A stretch of 7,459 bases of DNA, from assembly GCA_018674025.1 (NCBI GenBank), contig JABHBC010000110.1:1-7459 (forward strand), read 5' to 3'. The translations under genes and the position numbers were made by a program. Shown here piece after piece: positions 6,783-7,459 of the stretch. Under the pieces are notes generated by a model. That model did no database searches and was not told where the DNA came from. It saw nothing but the letters and a program-made list of their open reading frames with translations. Origin of the DNA: Flavobacteriaceae bacterium. GTDB lineage: Bacteria; Bacteroidota; Bacteroidia; Flavobacteriales; Flavobacteriaceae. Each line of letters opens with the position of its first letter. Within the stretch, counting starts at the first letter, position 1.

Positions 6783-6965
6783 ATGGCTAAAAGAGGAAAT
6801 AGAGTACAGGTTATATTAGAATGTACAGAACACAAGGCAAGTGGTATGGCTGGTACTTCCAGATACATTACCACAAAAAATAAGAAAAATACTCCAGATA
6901 GAGTTGAAATAAAAAAGTTCAACCCTATACTTAAGAAAATGACTATTCACAAAGAAATTAAGTAA
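6783..6965 (+). CDS. rpmG: 50S ribosomal protein bL33, cysteine-poor form
   Basis: A large-subunit protein near the E-site region, 60 residues. VQVILECTEH (8-17), TSRYITTKNKKNTPDR (25-40) and EIKKFNPILKKMTIHKEIK (42-60) match bL33 throughout. The family's zinc ribbon needs two CxxC pairs; here only C14 is present, so this is a zinc-independent (C-) version, as usual in Flavobacteriia from my knowledge of the family. It is about 5 residues longer than the E. coli protein because of an inserted loop. It sits 7 nt after rpmB and 11 nt before the bL38-type gene. Confidence 0.98.
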   Translation: MAKRGNRVQVILECTEHKASGMAGTSRYITTKNKKNTPDRVEIKKFNPILKKMTIHKEIK

Positions 6966-6976
6966 ATCATTACATT

Positions 6977-7129
6977 ATGGCAAAAAAATCAGTTGCATCG
7001 TTACAGACAGGTTCTAAAAGATTAACAAAAGCTATCAAAATGGTAAGGTCTCCTAAATCTGGAGCTTATTCTTTTGTAGAAACTATTTTACCTCCTGACA
7101 GAGTAAATGATTTTTTAAGTAAAAAATAA
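6977..7129 (+). CDS. DUF4295 family protein, probable Bacteroidota ribosomal protein bL38
   Basis: A 50-residue, very basic protein beginning MAKKSVASLQTGSKRLTKAI and ending in DFLSKK, with the central block MVRSPKSGAYSFVETILPP (22-40). I recognise it as the DUF4295 family, found in Bacteroidota directly after rpmB and rpmG. Cryo-EM of the Flavobacterium johnsoniae ribosome revealed a lineage-specific large-subunit protein named bL38, and I believe this is that family, from memory. Small size, high charge and the operon position all fit a ribosomal role. ATG at 6977 is 11 nt after rpmG and the TAA is at 7127-7129. A strong terminator 22 nt later ends the transcript. At 50 codons it is easily missed by gene finders with a length cut-off. 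Confidence 0.92.
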   Translation: MAKKSVASLQTGSKRLTKAIKMVRSPKSGAYSFVETILPPDRVNDFLSKK

Positions 7130-7151
7130 TTTACTAACATAAACACTTATT

Positions 7152-7183
7152 TAAAAGCCGCTTTTATTAAAAAGCGGCTTTTA
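7152..7183 (+). terminator. Strong intrinsic terminator after the ribosomal protein cluster
   Basis: A perfect 14-bp stem pairs 7152-7165 with 7170-7183 around the tetraloop ATTA. The GCCGC/GCGGC core is framed by A-runs and T-runs, and TTTTTAT follows directly. It ends transcription of rpmB-rpmG-bL38 and insulates ftsY. The flanking A-run also makes it likely to work in the opposite direction. Confidence 0.95.
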
Positions 7184-7223
7184 TTTTTATATTTACATTT
7201 CTATTTGATTTAACTACTTAAAT

Positions 7224-7459
7224 ATGGGTTTTTTTAAAAATATCTTTTCAACTTCAAAAAAAGAATCTCTAGACAAAGGTTTAGAAAAATCTAAGACTTC
7301 TTTTTTCTCTAAGTTAAATAAAATTATAGTTGGTAAATCGAAGATTGATAATGATTTTTTAGATGACTTAGAAGAGATTTTAATCTCCAGTGATGTTGGT
7401 GTAAATACTACATTAAAAATCATTGAACGAATTGAGTCAAGAGTAGCGAAGGATAAGTA
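7224..7459 (+). CDS. ftsY: Signal recognition particle receptor FtsY, N-terminal part, runs off the right edge
   Basis: FtsY is the membrane-associated GTPase that receives SRP-ribosome complexes for co-translational insertion of membrane proteins. Only 78 codons are present, beginning MGFFKNIFSTSKKESLDKGL. FFSKLNKIIVGKSKIDNDFL (27-46) and LEEILISSDVGVNTTLKIIE (49-68) are the N-domain helices that precede the GTPase domain. There is almost no acidic A-domain, as is normal for Bacteroidota FtsY. The paralogue Ffh has a similar N domain, but the short amphipathic MGFFKNIF start and the position after rpmB-rpmG-bL38 favour FtsY. The P-loop and later G motifs are outside the window. Weak -7-like boxes TACATTTC (7194-7201) and TCTATTTG (7200-7207) lie between the terminator and the ATG, so it probably has its own promoter. 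Confidence 0.93.
   Translation, partial: MGFFKNIFSTSKKESLDKGLEKSKTSFFSKLNKIIVGKSKIDNDFLDDLEEILISSDVGVNTTLKIIERIESRVAKDK

Noticed and set aside
6783..6965. bL33 as a degraded gene because the zinc cysteines are missing
   Set aside because: The frame is intact and well conserved end to end; cysteine-poor bL33 is a normal form.
7214..7423. Minus-strand open frame of 69 codons over the ftsY start
   Set aside because: It is antisense to the well-supported FtsY N domain and has no recognisable motif.
1..7459. A defence system, mobile element, CRISPR array or biosynthetic cluster
   Set aside because: Both strands were read. All long frames are housekeeping or common families, and I saw no transposase, integrase, direct-repeat array or tRNA-linked attachment site.

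Overview
The window is strongly AT-rich chromosomal DNA from a member of the Bacteroidota, most likely a marine flavobacterium-like lineage. Four things point there. The ribosomal cluster is rpmB, rpmG, then a 50-residue DUF4295/bL38-type protein, then ftsY. The sodium:solute symporter carries the Bacteroidota form of its N-terminal motif. The bL33 lacks a zinc ribbon. No gene start is preceded by a Shine-Dalgarno-like purine box.

Layout: a 5'-truncated view of a minus-strand sodium:solute symporter (1-592) diverges from recR across a 77-bp AT-rich gap. recR is followed after 5 nt by a family 2 glycosyltransferase that must start at TTG. After a 79-bp gap with a good Bacteroidota -7 element comes a tightly packed run: a lipoyl-bearing 2-oxo acid dehydrogenase E2, a DEDDh 3'-5' exonuclease with an ExoX-like tail, a fumarylacetoacetate hydrolase-family enzyme and cinA. 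Spacings there are 14 nt, 0 nt and a 1-nt overlap. After 81 bp come rpmB, rpmG and the bL38-type gene (7 and 11 nt apart), closed by a very strong intrinsic terminator at 7152-7183. ftsY then begins and runs off the right edge.

The genes do not form one pathway. They combine DNA repair (RecR, exonuclease), central carbon metabolism (E2, FAH-family hydrolase), NAD salvage or damage clearance (CinA), envelope glycan synthesis (glycosyltransferase), ribosome assembly and membrane targeting (FtsY). Tight packing suggests co-transcription rather than a shared function.

I see no mobile element, CRISPR array, tRNA, rRNA or clear sign of horizontal transfer, and no convincing new system. The points most worth a second look are the bL38-type small gene, the Asp-to-Asn change in the E2 catalytic motif, the TTG start and unclassified C-terminus of the glycosyltransferase, the palindrome in the rpmB leader, and possible leaderless promoters in the divergent region.
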